A stretch of 64,000 nt of DNA, from NCBI GenBank assembly GCA_900539695.1, contig UQDG01000008.1, positions 24,463 to 88,462 of the forward strand, written 5' to 3'. Numbering within the stretch: position 1 is the stretch's first letter; each line of letters opens with the position of its first letter. This DNA comes from an uncultured Oscillospiraceae bacterium. Lineage in GTDB: Bacteria > Bacillota > Clostridia > Oscillospirales > Ruminococcaceae. Made by a program: the position numbers and the translations under genes. The notes under the pieces are model-generated. The model was not told the DNA's origin. It ran no database searches and saw nothing but the letters and a program-made list of their open reading frames with translations. Below are positions 8,098 through 16,936 of the stretch, in pieces.

Positions 8098-9285
8098 TCA
8101 GGCAAAATGATCCACAATCGCCATGGCTACATCATCTTTACTTTGCAGCGGCAACTGCTCTGCCCCCTCGTGGGTGATGATCGTTACCACGTTGGTATCC
8201 ACACCAAACCCGGCGCCGGGGACTTTCAGGTTGTTGGCCACGATCATGTCCATCTTCTTCTTGTTCAGCTTGGCGGTAGAGTTCTCGACTAAATCCCGCG
8301 TCTCCATCGAAAAGCCGCAGACAAACAGCGTTTCCGGCTTGTGTGCGCCGACCCACGCCAAAATGTCATCGGTGCGTTCCAGCGCGATGTTCATCTCGCC
8401 ATCGTGCTTTTTCACCTTGTCCGATGCTACTTCCGCCGGGCGGTAGTCGGCCACGGCGGCAGCCATCACCAGGGCATCGGCATCCATGGCGTTGGCCTTT
8501 ACGGCTTCAAACAGGTCTTTGGCCGTGGTGAACGGCACCTTCTTCACAAAAGGCACGTCCGGCTGGGTGCAGCTCGTCGAGGACAGCAGCACGACCTCCG
8601 CGCCGCGCAGCATACAGGCACGGGCCACGGCGTAACCCATCTTGCCGGTGGAGTGGTTGGTCAGGTAACGCACGGGGTCCATCGGCTCCTGGGTGGCACC
8701 GGCCGAGACCACCACCTTTTTGCCCGTCAGGTCCTTCTCGCAGGCCAGCTCCCGCAGCACGTAATCCACCAGCACGCTCTCCTCGGGCAGACGGCCGGAG
8801 CCGACGTCGCCGCAGGCCAGCAGGCCGGAGCCGGACGGGATGACCGTAAAGCCGTAATGCTCCAGCGTCTTGATGTTATCCTGGGTAATGGGGTTTTCCA
8901 GCATGTGGGTGTTCATGGCCGGGGCCACCAGCTTGGGGCAGTGGGCCGCCAGGGTCACGGTGGTCAGCATGTCGTCGGCCTGGCCGTGGGCCATTTTGGC
9001 AATCACATTGGCCGTGGCCGGGGCGATGAGCATCAGGTCGGCGGCGTTGGCAAGGCTGACATGTGCCACGTCGTACTGGAAGTTGCGGTCAAATGTATCC
9101 ACGATGCAGCGGCGATTTGTCAGCGTTTCAAACACCAGCGGGGTGATGAACTCGGTGGCGTTCTGGGTCATCAGCACATGGACGTCGGCGCCCAGCTTGA
9201 CCAGCGCGTGGGCCACATTGGGCATTTTATAAGCGGCAATGCCCCCGGTAATGCCGAGGACGATGGTTTTGCCTTTCAGGTTCAT
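8098..9285 (-). CDS. coaBC: Bifunctional phosphopantothenoylcysteine synthetase/decarboxylase
   Basis: The 395-residue protein catalyses two successive coenzyme A steps: cysteine ligation to 4'-phosphopantothenate, then decarboxylation. The N-terminal flavodoxin-like CoaC part starts LGITGGIAAYK and has the substrate-recognition segment APAMNTHMLENP near residue 120. The CoaB part begins at SAGATQEPMDPVRYL near residue 190 and contains NHSTGKMGYAVA. The ATG at 9285 is chosen over one six codons upstream because AAGGAT is spaced for it and the family starts here. It is transcribed divergently from coaX, which encodes the enzyme just before it in the pathway. Confidence 0.95.
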   Translation of the reverse strand: MNLKGKTIVLGITGGIAAYKMPNVAHALVKLGADVHVLMTQNATEFITPLVFETLTNRRCIVDTFDRNFQYDVAHVSLANAADLMLIAPATANVIAKMAHGQADDMLTTVTLAAHCPKLVAPAMNTHMLENPITQDNIKTLEHYGFTVIPSGSGLLACGDVGSGRLPEESVLVDYVLRELACEKDLTGKKVVVSAGATQEPMDPVRYLTNHSTGKMGYAVARACMLRGAEVVLLSSTSCTQPDVPFVKKVPFTTAKDLFEAVKANAMDADALVMAAAVADYRPAEVASDKVKKHDGEMNIALERTDDILAWVGAHKPETLFVCGFSMETRDLVENSTAKLNKKKMDMIVANNLKVPGAGFGVDTNVVTIITHEGAEQLPLQSKDDVAMAIVDHFA

Positions 9286-9309
9286 GGAGATCACATCCTT
9301 CATAATGTT

Positions 9310-9338
9310 AGTATACCCGTTTACAGCACTGCCGTCAA
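9310..9338 (-). promoter_or_regulatory. Promoter of coaBC, overlapping the coaX promoter
   Basis: On the minus strand TTGACG (9333-9338), a 17-base spacer and TATACT (9310-9315) form a near-consensus sigma-A promoter. It overlaps face-to-face with the coaX promoter at 9320-9349, so the two polymerases would compete for the same DNA. Confidence 0.75.
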
Positions 9339-9349
9339 TCTGCTATAAT
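9320..9349 (+). promoter_or_regulatory. Promoter of coaX
   Basis: TTTACA (9320-9325), an 18-base spacer and a perfect TATAAT (9344-9349) lie about 34 bases before the coaX ATG. The spacer contains the -35 of the opposite coaBC promoter. Confidence 0.78.
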
Positions 9350-9382
9350 GGTGCTACATTTTCAGGAAAAGAGACAAGCACC

Positions 9383-10156
9383 ATGGTTTTAGCAGTTGAC
9401 ATCGGCAACAGCAACATCTGCATCGGCGGGCTGGCGGGCGAAGCGCACCGCGACATCCTGTTCACCACCCGGATGGTCACCCGCCCCCGCTGCACAGCGG
9501 ATGAATACGCCGCCGAGCTGCGATTTTTGCTGGGGCGCTTAAAGGTCGACCCCACCGCCTGCGAGGGCGTCATCGTGTGCAGCGTAGTACCGGGTTTAAC
9601 GCCCGTACTGGCCCACGCCTGCAGGCGGCTGACCGGCAGGGACGCTTTAATTGTGAGCAACGCGCTGGACACCGGCCTGACCTTTGCCGTGGACGAGCCG
9701 GACCGCGTGGGCCGCGATCGTCTGGCTGATGCCGCAGCCGCCGCAGCGCATTATCCCCTGCCCTGCATGACGGTGGACATGGGCACGGCCACGACCTACA
9801 ATGTGCTTTCGGCCGAGGGCTGCTTTTTAGGCGGGTTCATCGTGCCCGGCGTGCAGACCAGCCTGCGGGCCATCAGTGCAGGCACGGCCCAGCTGCCGCC
9901 CATCGCCCCGGAACCGCCGGAGCATCTGGTCGGCCGCAACACGGTCGAGGCGCTCAACAACGGCGCGATGTTTGGCACTGCCGCCATGCTGGACGGCCTG
10001 GCCGACCGTGTGGAAGCGGAACTGGGCCAACCGCTGACGGTAGTCGCCACCGGCGGCTTAGCGCCTTACATCATGCCCTGCTGCAAACGGAAGATTTTGT
10101 ATGATGGAGATCTGCTGTTTAAGGGCCTGGCTTTGATTTGGGAACGGAATTCTTGA
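9383..10156 (+). CDS. coaX: Type III pantothenate kinase
   Basis: The 257-residue enzyme phosphorylates pantothenate in the first committed step of coenzyme A synthesis. It belongs to the ASKHA fold: the phosphate-1 motif DIGNSNICIGG is at residues 5-15, the pantothenate-binding segment PDRVGRDRLADAAAA is in the middle, and MTVDMGTATTYNVL supplies the second phosphate motif. GGFIVPGVQTSLRAIS follows the family pattern. Type III kinases are not inhibited by CoA and need a monovalent cation. In-frame ATGs exist upstream, but the one at 9383 is the family start and lies just after a consensus promoter. It is divergent from coaBC. Confidence 0.95.
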   Translation: MVLAVDIGNSNICIGGLAGEAHRDILFTTRMVTRPRCTADEYAAELRFLLGRLKVDPTACEGVIVCSVVPGLTPVLAHACRRLTGRDALIVSNALDTGLTFAVDEPDRVGRDRLADAAAAAAHYPLPCMTVDMGTATTYNVLSAEGCFLGGFIVPGVQTSLRAISAGTAQLPPIAPEPPEHLVGRNTVEALNNGAMFGTAAMLDGLADRVEAELGQPLTVVATGGLAPYIMPCCKRKILYDGDLLFKGLALIWERNS

Positions 10157-10176
10157 TTTTTATTTATATGTTTACA

Positions 10177-10215
10177 CTTTGCGGGGGACACCACATGGTG
10201 GTGTCCCCCGCAAAG
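10177..10215. terminator. Long perfect hairpin between convergent coaX and galK
   Basis: Two 18-base arms (10177-10194 and 10198-10215) are perfectly complementary with a 3-base loop, centred between the coaX and galK stops. It is symmetric, so it could stop both transcripts. The flanking tracts are AT-rich but have no clean T run on either strand. Confidence 0.65.
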
Positions 10216-10227
10216 CAGATATAATAA

Positions 10228-11532
10228 TTACATGTCCACAGTAACCGGCACGGCGCCATAGTTGCGGATATTCAGCACATGGCAGCTGCCTTCGCCGAAG
10301 CAGGCATCGATGGTCGCCTTGTAAGTATCCAGCAGATCATAAGGCACAAACGCCTGGATGGTGCCGGCGAAGCCGCCACCCTGCAGACGCCAGGCACCGC
10401 GGCCGTTCAGCACTTTCTGGCTCAGGGCCAGTGCGATGGGCACACCCTGCTCCTTGTAGTTCTTGATGCTGTAAGCATTCTGGTTGAATTCAAAGCTGGA
10501 GTGGCCGCCCTCGACGATCAGCTTCAGGAAGGTATCCATATCGTCGGCGCGCACGGCATCGCACAGGGCGGCGGCGCGGCGGCAGTCGTTGTAGAAGTGG
10601 ATGGCACGCACCACAGCACGGTCGCCCACGGCCTTGCGCAGCTGCGGGATGGCGGCGTAGAACGCGTCCTCATCCACCTCGCGCAGGACCTTTTTGCCCA
10701 TCTGCTCGGCCACGCTCTCCATCTCGCGGCGGATGGCAGCGTAATCATCCGTCAGGTCAGCGTGGCTGCCCTTGGTGTCGGTGATACACATGGCCAGCTT
10801 GTGCTTGGCCAGGTCGATGGACGTCTGGCCCACGATGGGGTGTGCCGGGTCCTTGAAGTCGATGGTGATGACGCCGCCGACAGCGCAGGCGGTCTGGTCC
10901 ATCAGGCCGCAGGGCTTGTCGAAGAAGACGTTCTCGGCATACTGGCCGATCTGGGCGATCTTGACCTGGGAGAATTTCTCCATGTCGTTATCGTTGTACT
11001 CGCCGCGCAGGATGGCACCGATGCAGACCTCGAAGGCGGCGGAGCTGGACAGGCCGGAGCCGCGCAGCACGTTGCTGGTGGTGTAGGCGTCAAAGCCGCC
11101 GACCTTGCCGCCCGCGTTGACGATACCGGCGGCCACACCGCGGATCAGGGCAGCGGAGTGCTCCTTCTCCTGCTCCTGCGGGACCAGGTTGGTCACGTCC
11201 ACATCGTCGATCTTCTCAAAGCCCAGGGACTTGACGCGGATGATGTTCTCCTCGTTGGGGGAAACGACCGCCACAATGTCCAGGTTGACGGAACCCGCCA
11301 GCACCACGCCGTTGTTGTGGTCGGTGTGGTTGCCGCCGATCTCGGTGCGGCCGGGGGCGGAGTAGAGGCGCACGGAGCGCCCGGAGCCAAACTCGTTCTC
11401 GAACTGGTCGATGACGGAAATGTAACGCTCACGCTGGGCGTTTACGTCCACATCAGTACCGTAAAGTTTTACAAAAGCTGCATCATAGGCACCCTGCTGG
11501 ATCTGCTGTTTCAGTTCAATGGTGTTCGCCAT
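10228..11532 (-). CDS. galK: Galactokinase
   Basis: The 434-residue GHMP kinase phosphorylates galactose at C1 in the Leloir pathway. It shows the galactokinase signature [15 protein letters not shown] near residues 55-70, the ATP-binding GHMP motif [11 protein letters not shown] near residue 156, and the C-terminal motif [13 protein letters not shown]. The substrate-binding Asp of the family is in [13 protein letters not shown]. The ATG at 11532 follows AAAGGCGAG, and 27 extra upstream codons lack a ribosome site. No other gal genes are adjacent. The divergent AraC-type regulator is a candidate controller by position only. Confidence 0.94.
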   Translation of the reverse strand: MANTIELKQQIQQGAYDAAFVKLYGTDVDVNAQRERYISVIDQFENEFGSGRSVRLYSAPGRTEIGGNHTDHNNGVVLAGSVNLDIVAVVSPNEENIIRVKSLGFEKIDDVDVTNLVPQEQEKEHSAALIRGVAAGIVNAGGKVGGFDAYTTSNVLRGSGLSSSAAFEVCIGAILRGEYNDNDMEKFSQVKIAQIGQYAENVFFDKPCGLMDQTACAVGGVITIDFKDPAHPIVGQTSIDLAKHKLAMCITDTKGSHADLTDDYAAIRREMESVAEQMGKKVLREVDEDAFYAAIPQLRKAVGDRAVVRAIHFYNDCRRAAALCDAVRADDMDTFLKLIVEGGHSSFEFNQNAYSIKNYKEQGVPIALALSQKVLNGRGAWRLQGGGFAGTIQAFVPYDLLDTYKATIDACFGEGSCHVLNIRNYGAVPVTVDM

Positions 11533-11645
11533 AATTGCACTCGCCTTTCTGTTGCGCGGCTCTTTTCGCCAGTATGCACAAAATGAGCCTGTATCTTTTA
11601 GGCAAACGGACAAAGTACACCGCCGCCTGCCGGGTTCTTAATCTT

Positions 11646-11673
11646 AGTATAACAAATTTTGAAAGAAAGTAAA
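11646..11673 (-). promoter_or_regulatory. Promoter of galK
   Basis: On the minus strand TTTACT (11668-11673), a 16-base spacer and TATACT (11646-11651) lie about 115 bases before the galK ATG, leaving a fairly long leader. Confidence 0.55.
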
Positions 11674-11694
11674 CATTTTTTTACGGCGCTTTTA

Positions 11695-11723
11695 TGGACT
11701 TTTGATGAATCCCCTGCTATAAT
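11695..11723 (+). promoter_or_regulatory. Candidate promoter of the AraC-family regulator
   Basis: A perfect TATAAT (11718-11723) is preceded at 17 bases by the weak -35 TGGACT (11695-11700). It lies about 85 bases before the regulator start and back-to-back with the galK promoter. Confidence 0.45.
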
Positions 11724-11807
11724 AAAATTACTATATTTTGCCCGCGGCCCCGGCTGCAGGCAAGGCGGCGCGGTGCCGGGGCGGCACCGCGCGGAGAGGG
11801 AGCTGTC

Positions 11808-12671
11808 ATGGATAACGAAACCAAGCAATCCTATAAGCAGAGCTACACCGATAATGTAGAGCTGTCCATCTTCAACTGCGGGCATGAGTACTGCCAGCCG
11901 GGCCACACCTGGGGCCCCGGCGTGCGCGACCATTACCTCATCCACCTGGTGGTGGCGGGCCGCGGCGTGTACCAGGTCAACGGGTCGTCCTATACCCTGC
12001 AGGAGGGCGATCTGTTTCTGGCCAAGCCCAACCAGCTGATCACCTATGCGGCGGACGAGACCGACCCGTGGGAGTACTATTGGGTAGGCTTCAACGGGGC
12101 CTGCGCCAATAAGCTGGTGCAGCAGACGCCCTTCTCGGACACTCAACCGGTACACCGTTGCAAGGATCCCCAGGCCGTGCGGGAAGCGCTGTACAACATC
12201 TATCTGTCCCGCGGGCCGGAGCCCCAGTGCGAGGCCCTGATGACCGGCTACCTCTATATCTTTATGGCCCACCTGATGCAGGCGGCCCGCGAAGCCATGC
12301 CCAACGTGGGCTCCTCCAGCAGCCAGTATGTGCTGGCCGCCATCAAGTATATCCAGTTCAACTATTCCCACGACATCTCGGTGGACGACATCGCCAAGGC
12401 CGTCGGCGTCAGCCGCAGCCATTTGTACCGTGTGTTTATGTCCAACGTTGGGCAAAGCCCCATCGATTATTTGACGCATTATCGTATCAGCGAGGCCTGC
12501 AGCCTGCTGAAGAATTCCACCCTATCCATCGCCGAGATTGCGGTGTCGGTCGGCTTCTTTGACCAGTTCTACTTCTCCCGCGTCTTCAAAAAGGTAAAGA
12601 AAGTCCCGCCGAGCAAGTACCTGACCGCCCTGGACGCCGAGCAGAAAGCCGCCCAGCAGGCCCAGCAGTAA
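11808..12671 (+). CDS. AraC-family transcriptional regulator with cupin sensor domain
   Basis: The 287-residue protein has an N-terminal cupin-type sugar-sensing domain (about residues 40-110; HLVVAGRGVYQVNG and LQEGDLFLAKPNQ are the family strands). It also has a C-terminal double helix-turn-helix (about residues 180-275) with VDDIAKAVGVSRSHLYRVF and the AraC signature around IAEIAVSVGFFDQFYFSRVFKK. Such proteins usually activate sugar-use genes when bound to ligand. The start has GGGAG upstream. It is transcribed away from galK across a 275-base gap holding both promoters, so galK control by galactose or a related glycoside is plausible but unproven. The RNA methyltransferase downstream has its own ribosome site and may be co-transcribed. 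Confidence 0.9.
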   Translation: MDNETKQSYKQSYTDNVELSIFNCGHEYCQPGHTWGPGVRDHYLIHLVVAGRGVYQVNGSSYTLQEGDLFLAKPNQLITYAADETDPWEYYWVGFNGACANKLVQQTPFSDTQPVHRCKDPQAVREALYNIYLSRGPEPQCEALMTGYLYIFMAHLMQAAREAMPNVGSSSSQYVLAAIKYIQFNYSHDISVDDIAKAVGVSRSHLYRVFMSNVGQSPIDYLTHYRISEACSLLKNSTLSIAEIAVSVGFFDQFYFSRVFKKVKKVPPSKYLTALDAEQKAAQQAQQ

Positions 12672-12694
12672 AGAGCAAAATGTAAGGAGCAACC

Positions 12695-14053
12695 ATGGCC
12701 TTTCAGAAAAATCAGATCCTGACCCTCTCCATTGAATCCCTTTCCAACGACGGCAGCGGCGTGGCCCATCATGACGGCCAGGCCGTTTTTGTCGCAGCCG
12801 CCGCCCCCGGCGATGTGGCCGAAGTGCGCATCGTCAAGCCCATGAAAGGCTATGCCTTCGGCAAACTGGAAAAGCTGCTGACCCCCGGCCCTGGCCGCGT
12901 CAAACAGGATTGTCCCGTAGCCGGCCCCTGCGGCGGCTGCGGCCTGCGGCACATCAGCTATGCGGCCGAGTGCGCCGCCAAAACGCAGTTTGTGCGGGAT
13001 GCTTTTGAGCGCCTGGCCAAGCTGGACGTGCCCGTGCACGAGGTGCTGGGCGCCCCCGCCGCCGACCGCTACCGCAACAAGGTGCAGCTGCCCGTCGGCA
13101 CCGACGAAAACGGGCATCTGGTGACCGGCTTTTTTGCGGGCCGCAGCCATCGCATCGTCCCCTGCACCGACTGCAAGCTGCAGCCGGACTGGATGAACGC
13201 CCTGGCCGCCCGCGCCTGCACCCTGTTGGAAGAAAACGGCATCACCGCCTACAACGAGGAAACCCACACCGGCCGTGTGCGCCATTTATACATGCGTCAG
13301 GGCTGGCACAGCGGCCAGCGGCTGCTCTGCTTTGTGGTAAACGGCAACGGCCTGCCCAATGAGGCGGAGATTTGCGAAGCACTGCAAAAAGAGTTCGATT
13401 TAACGACGATTCTCATCAACCGCAACAACGCCCGCACCAATGTGATTTTGGGTGCTAAAACCCGTGTGGCGCTCGGCCCCGGGTATATCGAGGATACGCT
13501 GTCCGGGGTCTCGCTTCGGATGGGTGTGCACGAATTTTACCAGGTCAACACCCCCGCCGCCGAAGCCTTGTATGCCAAAGCGCGGGAATTTGCCGCGCTG
13601 ACGCCGGATGATTTCCTGCTGGATCTCTACTGCGGCATGGGCACGATCGGGCTTTCGATGCTGCCCGACTGCCACCGCCTGGTAGGCGTTGAGGTCGTGC
13701 CACAGGCTGTAGACGGCGCGAAGGAGACCGCCGCCCGGCTGGGGCTGGATGCTGACAAGGCTGACTTCCGCTGCCAAGACGCCGGTGCCGCTGCGGCCCA
13801 GCTGGCCGCCGAGGGTGCCCGCCCGGATGTGATCGTCGTCGACCCGCCCCGCAAGGGCTGCGACGAAGCCACGCTGACAGCCATCGTCGCCATGGCCCCG
13901 CGCACGGTGGTCATGGTAAGCTGCAACGCCGCCACCGCCGCCCGCGACACCCGCTGGCTGGTAGAGCACGGGTATAAGGCCGAAGAGGTGCAGCCGGTAG
14001 ACCTCTTCCCCCGCACTAAACATGTGGAGTGCGTGGTGAAACTGGTGCGTTGA
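12695..14053 (+). CDS. 23S rRNA (uracil-C5)-methyltransferase, RlmD/TrmA family
   Basis: The 452-residue protein begins with a TRAM RNA-binding domain (residues 1-60) and has an iron-sulphur Cys cluster around CPVAGPCGGCGLRH (about residues 72-85). The C-terminal SAM methyltransferase has DLYCGMGTIGL near residue 310, DPPRKGCD near 381 and the nucleophilic Cys in VSCNAATAARD near 408. The family makes 5-methyluridine in rRNA or tRNA; Gram-positive members such as RlmCD can modify two 23S sites, so the exact target cannot be read from sequence. AAGGAG precedes the start. Confidence 0.92.
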   Translation: MAFQKNQILTLSIESLSNDGSGVAHHDGQAVFVAAAAPGDVAEVRIVKPMKGYAFGKLEKLLTPGPGRVKQDCPVAGPCGGCGLRHISYAAECAAKTQFVRDAFERLAKLDVPVHEVLGAPAADRYRNKVQLPVGTDENGHLVTGFFAGRSHRIVPCTDCKLQPDWMNALAARACTLLEENGITAYNEETHTGRVRHLYMRQGWHSGQRLLCFVVNGNGLPNEAEICEALQKEFDLTTILINRNNARTNVILGAKTRVALGPGYIEDTLSGVSLRMGVHEFYQVNTPAAEALYAKAREFAALTPDDFLLDLYCGMGTIGLSMLPDCHRLVGVEVVPQAVDGAKETAARLGLDADKADFRCQDAGAAAAQLAAEGARPDVIVVDPPRKGCDEATLTAIVAMAPRTVVMVSCNAATAARDTRWLVEHGYKAEEVQPVDLFPRTKHVECVVKLVR

Positions 14054-14083
14054 GTAATACGATTTTTGCATAGCGAGGTCGTT

Positions 14084-14797
14084 ATGAATCTTTTTCAATC
14101 TTTATGGGAAAAACTTTTAGACAAGTATAGAAACTATGCGTCTGCTCAAAAGGAACGCATTCAACACTTACAAGAATTGGAACTTGAAAACGAACAACAT
14201 AAAGGGCATATTCAAAACCCATTGTCTCTTGTTTCTCGCAATCGAGAAATTAGCCGCCTAAAGCGTGAAATCAAAGACTATAGGAATAGATGTCTTTCCG
14301 TATGCGGTGTAGTTGCTCTTTTATTTTTTCTTCTTCTTTGTTTCTCCATATCTGCAATTGGTGCCCGCCGTGATGAACGCAATCACATTAGAGAACTTAT
14401 GGTTTCTTCTATGGCAACTTCCAGTAGTTCTTTTGTCCCCACACCAATTCCAGAGGTCACCCCTTCCGCAACACCCCTTCCTACTCCTACAATAACTCCA
14501 TCACCCACGCCGTCCCCCTCTATCTCGCCTTCTCCAACACCGACCCTTACACCCATTCCAACAATAGAGCCAACCACTTCTCCGCAAGTTTCTGTCGCTC
14601 AATCTTCGGTTACTCCTCCCCAAGATAGTGCCAATTCACCACGAACCAGCACATCTTCTTCAAATTATGTCTATATCACTGAAAACGGGAAAAAATACCA
14701 TCGCCGTCCAGGCTGTAGTAATATGGAAAATCCTATGGAAGTTACCGTAGAGCAAGCCATTGCCTGGGGATATACCCCCTGCAAAAAATGCTATTGA
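14084..14797 (+). CDS. AT-rich orphan membrane protein with Pro-rich linker and Cys/His C-terminal motif
   Basis: The function is not recognised. The 237-residue product has a charged coiled-coil-like N-terminus (about residues 15-70), one transmembrane span (GVVALLFFLLLCFSISA), and a long Pro/Thr/Ser linker of PTP and PSP repeats. A compact C-terminal motif follows, in which KYHRRPGC is separated by about 22 residues from GYTPCKKC. That Cys-His spacing resembles the zinc-binding Ada-like domain seen at the ends of various extracellular or DNA-related proteins. The topology suggests the C-terminus is displayed outside. The gene is clearly more AT-rich than both neighbours, with unlike codon use, suggesting transfer. 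GCGAGG precedes the chosen ATG. Confidence 0.7.
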   Translation: MNLFQSLWEKLLDKYRNYASAQKERIQHLQELELENEQHKGHIQNPLSLVSRNREISRLKREIKDYRNRCLSVCGVVALLFFLLLCFSISAIGARRDERNHIRELMVSSMATSSSSFVPTPIPEVTPSATPLPTPTITPSPTPSPSISPSPTPTLTPIPTIEPTTSPQVSVAQSSVTPPQDSANSPRTSTSSSNYVYITENGKKYHRRPGCSNMENPMEVTVEQAIAWGYTPCKKCY

Positions 14798-14904
14798 CGT
14801 TCTCGTTTCCCCCATTTGTTCAAACTCTTTTCCCCTCCTGTTCACGATTTGCCAATATTTGTGTGGGATAATAGCCTATAGACTATACAAAAGGTGGTTT
14901 TTTC

Positions 14905-15297
14905 ATGAGAAGCTGGTTTCAGCGGTTTATGTCCGGGCGGTATGGGTTTGACCAGTTGGGCGGGTTCCTTTGCATTGTTTCGTTTATTCTGGTCATTGTG
15001 GGGGCCTGGGTCAGCCCGGTGCTGTACTGGCTGGGGCTGGTGTTGCTCATCTACTGCTACTTTCGGGTGCTCAGCCGCAACCGTTCTAAGCGATACAGCG
15101 AGAATTTAAAATACCTCTCCGTCCAGAACAAAGTCGTGGACTGGGCCAACCGGTACATCCTGCGCTTTAAGCAGCGCAAGCAGTACCGCTACTTCCACTG
15201 CCCACAGTGCGGGCAGCAGCTACGGGTGCCCCGCGGGCGCGGCAAAATTTCCATCACCTGCCCCAAGTGCCACAACCAGTTCATTAAAAAGAGTTGA
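14905..15297 (+). CDS. Small membrane protein with C-terminal zinc ribbon
   Basis: The 130-residue product has two hydrophobic spans (about residues 20-50, LGGFLCIVSFILVIVGAW and VLYWLGLVLLIYCYF) and a basic middle. Its C-terminal zinc ribbon has CPQCGQQ and CPKCHNQ spaced by 17 residues. This architecture is common among uncharacterised clostridial proteins. It starts a probable three-gene operon, as the next gene begins 6 bases after its stop and that one overlaps the J-domain gene. AAGGTGG precedes the ATG. Confidence 0.75.
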   Translation: MRSWFQRFMSGRYGFDQLGGFLCIVSFILVIVGAWVSPVLYWLGLVLLIYCYFRVLSRNRSKRYSENLKYLSVQNKVVDWANRYILRFKQRKQYRYFHCPQCGQQLRVPRGRGKISITCPKCHNQFIKKS

Positions 15298-15303
15298 CGC
15301 ACG

Positions 15304-16155
15304 ATGTTCGGGTATGTTACCATCTACCACAAAGGGTTGGAAAAGCCGGAGCTGGACCGCTACCAGGCTTACTACTGCGGCCTTTGCCGCACGCTGGGCC
15401 AAAAGTACGGCCTGCCCGGCCAGCTGACGTTAAGTTACGATCTGGCATTTATCGCCATTTTGCACTCGGCGCTGTATGAGCCGGAAACGCAATTCTCCGC
15501 CGGACGATGCGCACCGCATCCCATCAAGGCACGCCCCCGCGCCGCCAACGAATTTCTGGACTACGCCGCTGATATGACCATCGCGCTGGCGTACTACAAT
15601 TTTTTAGACAACTGGCAGGATGACCACAGCCGTGCCAGCCTGCACCAGGCGCAAAAGCTGGAGCCGTACTTGCCCGCCATCCGGGGGCACTGGCCCCGCC
15701 AGACAGCAGCCATCACGGCACAGCTGGAGGCGCTGAACGCGCTGGAAAAAGCAGGCTCCCATGATCTGGACGCTTTATGCCGCGCCTTTGGCGACCTGCT
15801 GGGCGCGGTGTTCGCCTTCCGGGAGGACATCTGGTCCCCCACCCTGCAGGCCATGGGCCGGGGGTTGGGCGGATTCATTTATTTAATGGACGCCTACGAC
15901 GACCTGCCCAAGGACGCCCGCAAGGGGCAGTTCAACGCGCTGCAAGAGCTGCACGACACCCTGCCCCCCACTGAATTTGAGGACCGCTGCCACGACCTGC
16001 TGACCCAGCAGATGGGGCTGTGCGCCCAGCAGTTTGAACTTTTGCCCATATTAAAAGAGACCCCGGAGGGGAAACTATTGTACAATACCATTTATTCCGG
16101 CGTGTGGAGCAAGTATGCGCCAATCCGTAAGCACAGAGAGGGGAAGCAGAAATGA
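15304..16155 (+). CDS. DUF5685 family protein
   Basis: The 283-residue soluble protein has the DUF5685 beginning: MFGYVTIYHKGLEKPELDRYQAY..CGLCRTLG, with two Cys as in CGLCR and a Cys in GRCAPHP. It is alpha-helical in character, with DNWQDD and LMDAYDDLPKDARKG segments that resemble the Asp-rich motifs of all-helical prenyl-type folds; that resemblance is only suggestive. The family is nearly always encoded before a J-domain gene, as here, with a 4-base overlap (ATGA). A chaperone-linked role is inferred from context. Confidence 0.78.
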   Translation: MFGYVTIYHKGLEKPELDRYQAYYCGLCRTLGQKYGLPGQLTLSYDLAFIAILHSALYEPETQFSAGRCAPHPIKARPRAANEFLDYAADMTIALAYYNFLDNWQDDHSRASLHQAQKLEPYLPAIRGHWPRQTAAITAQLEALNALEKAGSHDLDALCRAFGDLLGAVFAFREDIWSPTLQAMGRGLGGFIYLMDAYDDLPKDARKGQFNALQELHDTLPPTEFEDRCHDLLTQQMGLCAQQFELLPILKETPEGKLLYNTIYSGVWSKYAPIRKHREGKQK

Positions 16156-16919
16156 CCGATCCGTACAGCGTTTTGGGCATCACCCCCAGTGCCGACGACG
16201 AGACCATCAAAAAAGCCTACCGCCAGAAATGCAAGCAGTACCATCCCGACCTGCACCCCAACGACCCAACCGCCGAGGAGCATTTTAAAGAAGTACAGGC
16301 CGCCTACAGCGAGATCATGCGGATGAAGCAGAGCGGCGGCCAGAACTATGGCAGCTACGGCAATCCCCAGGGCAGCTACAGCCAGCAGGGATACGGCCAG
16401 CAAAGCGGCTACAACCAGCAGTACGGCAACCCCTTTGGCGGCGGAACCGGCGGGTTTGGCTTTGGGCCGTTCGGGTTTGGGTATTACAGCACCTCCGGCG
16501 GGGCGCGCCAGACCTACACCACTGGCCAGGAAAGCCCCGAACTGCGCGCCGCAGCCAACTACATCCGCAGCGGATTTTATGAGGAAGCCCTGAACACCCT
16601 GAACGGTATCGCCCAGAACGAGCGCACCGCCCAGTGGCACTACTACGCCGCGCTGGCCAACCAAGGCCTGGGCAATAACATCCGCGCCCGGGACGAAGCC
16701 CGCACCGCCGTGAACATGGAGCCCAACAACTACGCCTACCAAAACCTGCTGGACCAGCTGCAAAATCCCAGCCAAAGCTACGCTGGGTCTCAGCAGCCCT
16801 ACGCCCAGCCCAGCGGCAATCCGGGCCGGTTCTGCCTGTCCTTCTGGCTGTATATGATGTTCTGCCAGCTGCTAAGCTGCTGCTGCACCGGGCGGCCGGG
16901 CGGATTTTTCTTCTGCTGA
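16152..16919 (+). CDS. J-domain (DnaJ-like) co-chaperone protein
   Basis: The 255-residue protein has an N-terminal J domain (residues 1-65) with the essential HPD tripeptide in KQYHPDLHPNDP, preceded by YSVLGI and KKAYRQK. A Gly/Tyr/Gln-rich stretch (about 65-120) follows in place of the usual G/F linker, then a TPR-like helical region (ELRAAANYIRSGFYEEAL, about 135-205). The C-terminus is hydrophobic and Cys-rich (CQLLSCCCTG). There is no zinc-finger or classical DnaJ C-terminal domain, so it is a specialised J protein rather than DnaJ itself. It overlaps the DUF5685 gene by 4 bases. Confidence 0.85.
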   Translation: MTDPYSVLGITPSADDETIKKAYRQKCKQYHPDLHPNDPTAEEHFKEVQAAYSEIMRMKQSGGQNYGSYGNPQGSYSQQGYGQQSGYNQQYGNPFGGGTGGFGFGPFGFGYYSTSGGARQTYTTGQESPELRAAANYIRSGFYEEALNTLNGIAQNERTAQWHYYAALANQGLGNNIRARDEARTAVNMEPNNYAYQNLLDQLQNPSQSYAGSQQPYAQPSGNPGRFCLSFWLYMMFCQLLSCCCTGRPGGFFFC

Positions 16920-16936
16920 TTGGCTCAAACCCTATC

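Noticed and set aside
14383..14577. Val/Gly-rich open frame opposite the Pro-rich linker
   Set aside because: It is the antisense reading of the PTP repeat region and carries no start signals.
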